Assembly (NCBI GenBank): GCA_023485185.1
Contig: JAMCZP010000226.1
Coordinates: forward strand, 1 to 6,393
Length of the DNA: 6,393 nucleotides
Source of the DNA: Gammaproteobacteria bacterium
GTDB taxonomy: Bacteria > Pseudomonadota > Gammaproteobacteria > Pseudomonadales > Halomonadaceae
Reading direction: 5' to 3'
The stretch's first letter is position 1. Every line of letters begins with the position of its first letter. This document shows positions 5,712-6,393 of the stretch, piece after piece. Made by a program: the position numbers and the translations under genes. The notes under the pieces were generated by a model. It was not told the DNA's origin and made no database searches. It saw nothing but the letters and a program-made list of their open reading frames with translations.

Positions 5712-5784
5712 GAACAACACGTAGCATTATTTAAGCTGTCATGCAGCCTAGTTAGTTTTTTTGAGCTATAAATCGGGCAAAGTA

Positions 5785-6213
5785 TCAGGGGTTAAATAAG
5801 CCACCCACACTGATATTGGTAACATCTCCGGTGACTTTATCGACGACTCTAACAATGAGTTGGCCGCCCTCATCGCGCACCACAACGCTGAAGTCACCGC
5901 TGTCAAATGAACCTTCGCCGATATCACCTGATCCAACATCATTAATAAGTTGTGATATCAAACGACTTTCAAGACTTTGGATAAGTCTTTCAGTCGAAGA
6001 GAGAGATTCAATCCCTCTGATGTTAGGATCCGTATTGGTATCTTGTGACTGCGCTTTACCCAGTAAGTAAGTACCCATAAAAGGATCCCCGCCAAAGGAG
6101 GGATTAAGCGGCTTATAAATAAGCTCTCCTGCAGTGGCTTGAAAGGGCAGCACACTTGCTAGCATGGCGATGGCCAAGGCATGAATGGCTGTTTTTTTGT
6201 GTAGTGTTTTCAT
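5785..6213 (-). CDS. csgF: CsgF, curli assembly factor
   Basis: CsgF is a small secreted protein whose N-terminus plugs into the CsgG pore and whose outer domain couples the nucleator to the channel. The 142-residue product has a signal peptide (1-28, ATA|GEL). The mature N-terminus GELIYKPLNPSFGGDPFMGTYLLGKAQSQ aligns without gaps to that of E. coli CsgF, including NPxFGG and LLxxAQ. The C-terminal part keeps the pattern of a short strand pair with DKVTGDVTNISVGGL, matching 'DRKTGQTSTIQVSGL'. The middle (about 65-108) is less conserved and Gly/Asp-rich. The residue at mature position 17, which in E. coli CsgF (Asn) forms the second pore constriction, is Phe. The start is supported by aggag (6226-6222) and a TAATG overlap with csgE. 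Confidence 0.92.
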   Translation of the reverse strand: MKTLHKKTAIHALAIAMLASVLPFQATAGELIYKPLNPSFGGDPFMGTYLLGKAQSQDTNTDPNIRGIESLSSTERLIQSLESRLISQLINDVGSGDIGEGSFDSGDFSVVVRDEGGQLIVRVVDKVTGDVTNISVGGLFNP

Positions 6214-6392
6214 TAACGTAGCTCCTCTTTTCCCAGGTCTTTGTCTGAGGTAAGCGCTGAGGTTATCTGTTCTCGCAGCAGCGCTTCTTCGACGGTTTGT
6301 ACGGCTTCCCCGGCGGCTCGGTCAGCTTCATTAATCCTTGGGGAGAGCTGTGTACGGAAATACATCTGGTTACCTTCCATCACCCATATCTG
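6213..6392 (-). CDS. csgE: CsgE, curli secretion adaptor (C-terminal part only)
   Basis: Fifty-nine residues of an open frame enter from the right edge and end at TAA (6215-6213), sharing one base with the csgF start (TAATG). The residues NQMYFRTQLSP, then ADRAAGEAVQTVEEALLREQ, then ITSALTSDKDLGKEEL align with the end of E. coli CsgE (NQDVIFQTFLFP, then QTEEALNRRQINQAL, then STGDLAHDEF). CsgE is the periplasmic cap of the CsgG channel that delivers CsgA. The missing N-terminal half lies beyond the window. The frame is confirmed by the overlap and by the csgF ribosome site lying inside its last codons. Confidence 0.88.
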   Translation of the reverse strand, partial: QIWVMEGNQMYFRTQLSPRINEADRAAGEAVQTVEEALLREQITSALTSDKDLGKEELR

Positions 6393-6393
6393 A

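Noticed and set aside
5701..5784. csgF-csgG gap examined for a promoter or terminator
   Set aside because: Only a weak 4-bp inverted repeat (gctg/cagc around catga) and a short A run are visible; nothing supports an independent signal beyond the csgG ribosome site.

Overview
The window looks like chromosomal DNA of a gammaproteobacterium, most likely a moderately halophilic one of the Halomonas type. This rests on the mix of genes, the Pseudomonas-like ThiD (GHDP...GGAG), the strongly acidic secreted curlin and the moderate base composition. No marker here fixes the genus.

Left part (1-2736, + strand): the 36-codon tail of an unidentified upstream gene (possibly a CBS-domain protein) runs into a tetrapyrrole/thiamine cluster. 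hemJ (protoporphyrinogen IX oxidase, membrane) overlaps thiD (HMP/HMP-P kinase) in a TGATG junction. hemL (glutamate-1-semialdehyde aminomutase) follows after 36 bases. HemL acts early and HemJ late in haem synthesis; ThiD serves thiamine synthesis. A hairpin at 2710-2736 closes the unit. A small predicted lipoprotein of unknown function (2759-3121) follows. It converges on the curli genes and shares with them the hairpin at 3151-3168.

Right part (3208-6393, - strand): a curli (type VIII secretion, functional amyloid) locus, read right to left as csgE (cut by the window edge), csgF, csgG, then csgB, csgA. csgE and csgF overlap (TAATG). csgG ends at a strong intrinsic terminator (4766-4800), so csgBA probably has its own promoter in the AT-rich 4615-4765 stretch. 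CsgG is the outer-membrane lipoprotein pore, CsgF its extracellular partner, CsgE the periplasmic adaptor, CsgB the predicted nucleator and CsgA the predicted main fibre subunit. No csgD or csgC is visible; either could lie outside the window.

The curli locus belongs to a known family but is unusual in detail. The predicted CsgA has about 22 strand repeats, roughly twice the E. coli number. It almost lacks the N-terminal leader that in E. coli targets CsgA to the pore. It is very acidic, and all its histidines sit in the last 57 residues. The pore constriction residues known from E. coli CsgG (Tyr51, Asn55) are Ala and Thr here, while the CsgF constriction position (Asn17) is Phe. A 10-base element, ATACAAATTG, occurs twice in tandem just before the csgB ribosome binding site and once more in the loop of the csgG terminator.
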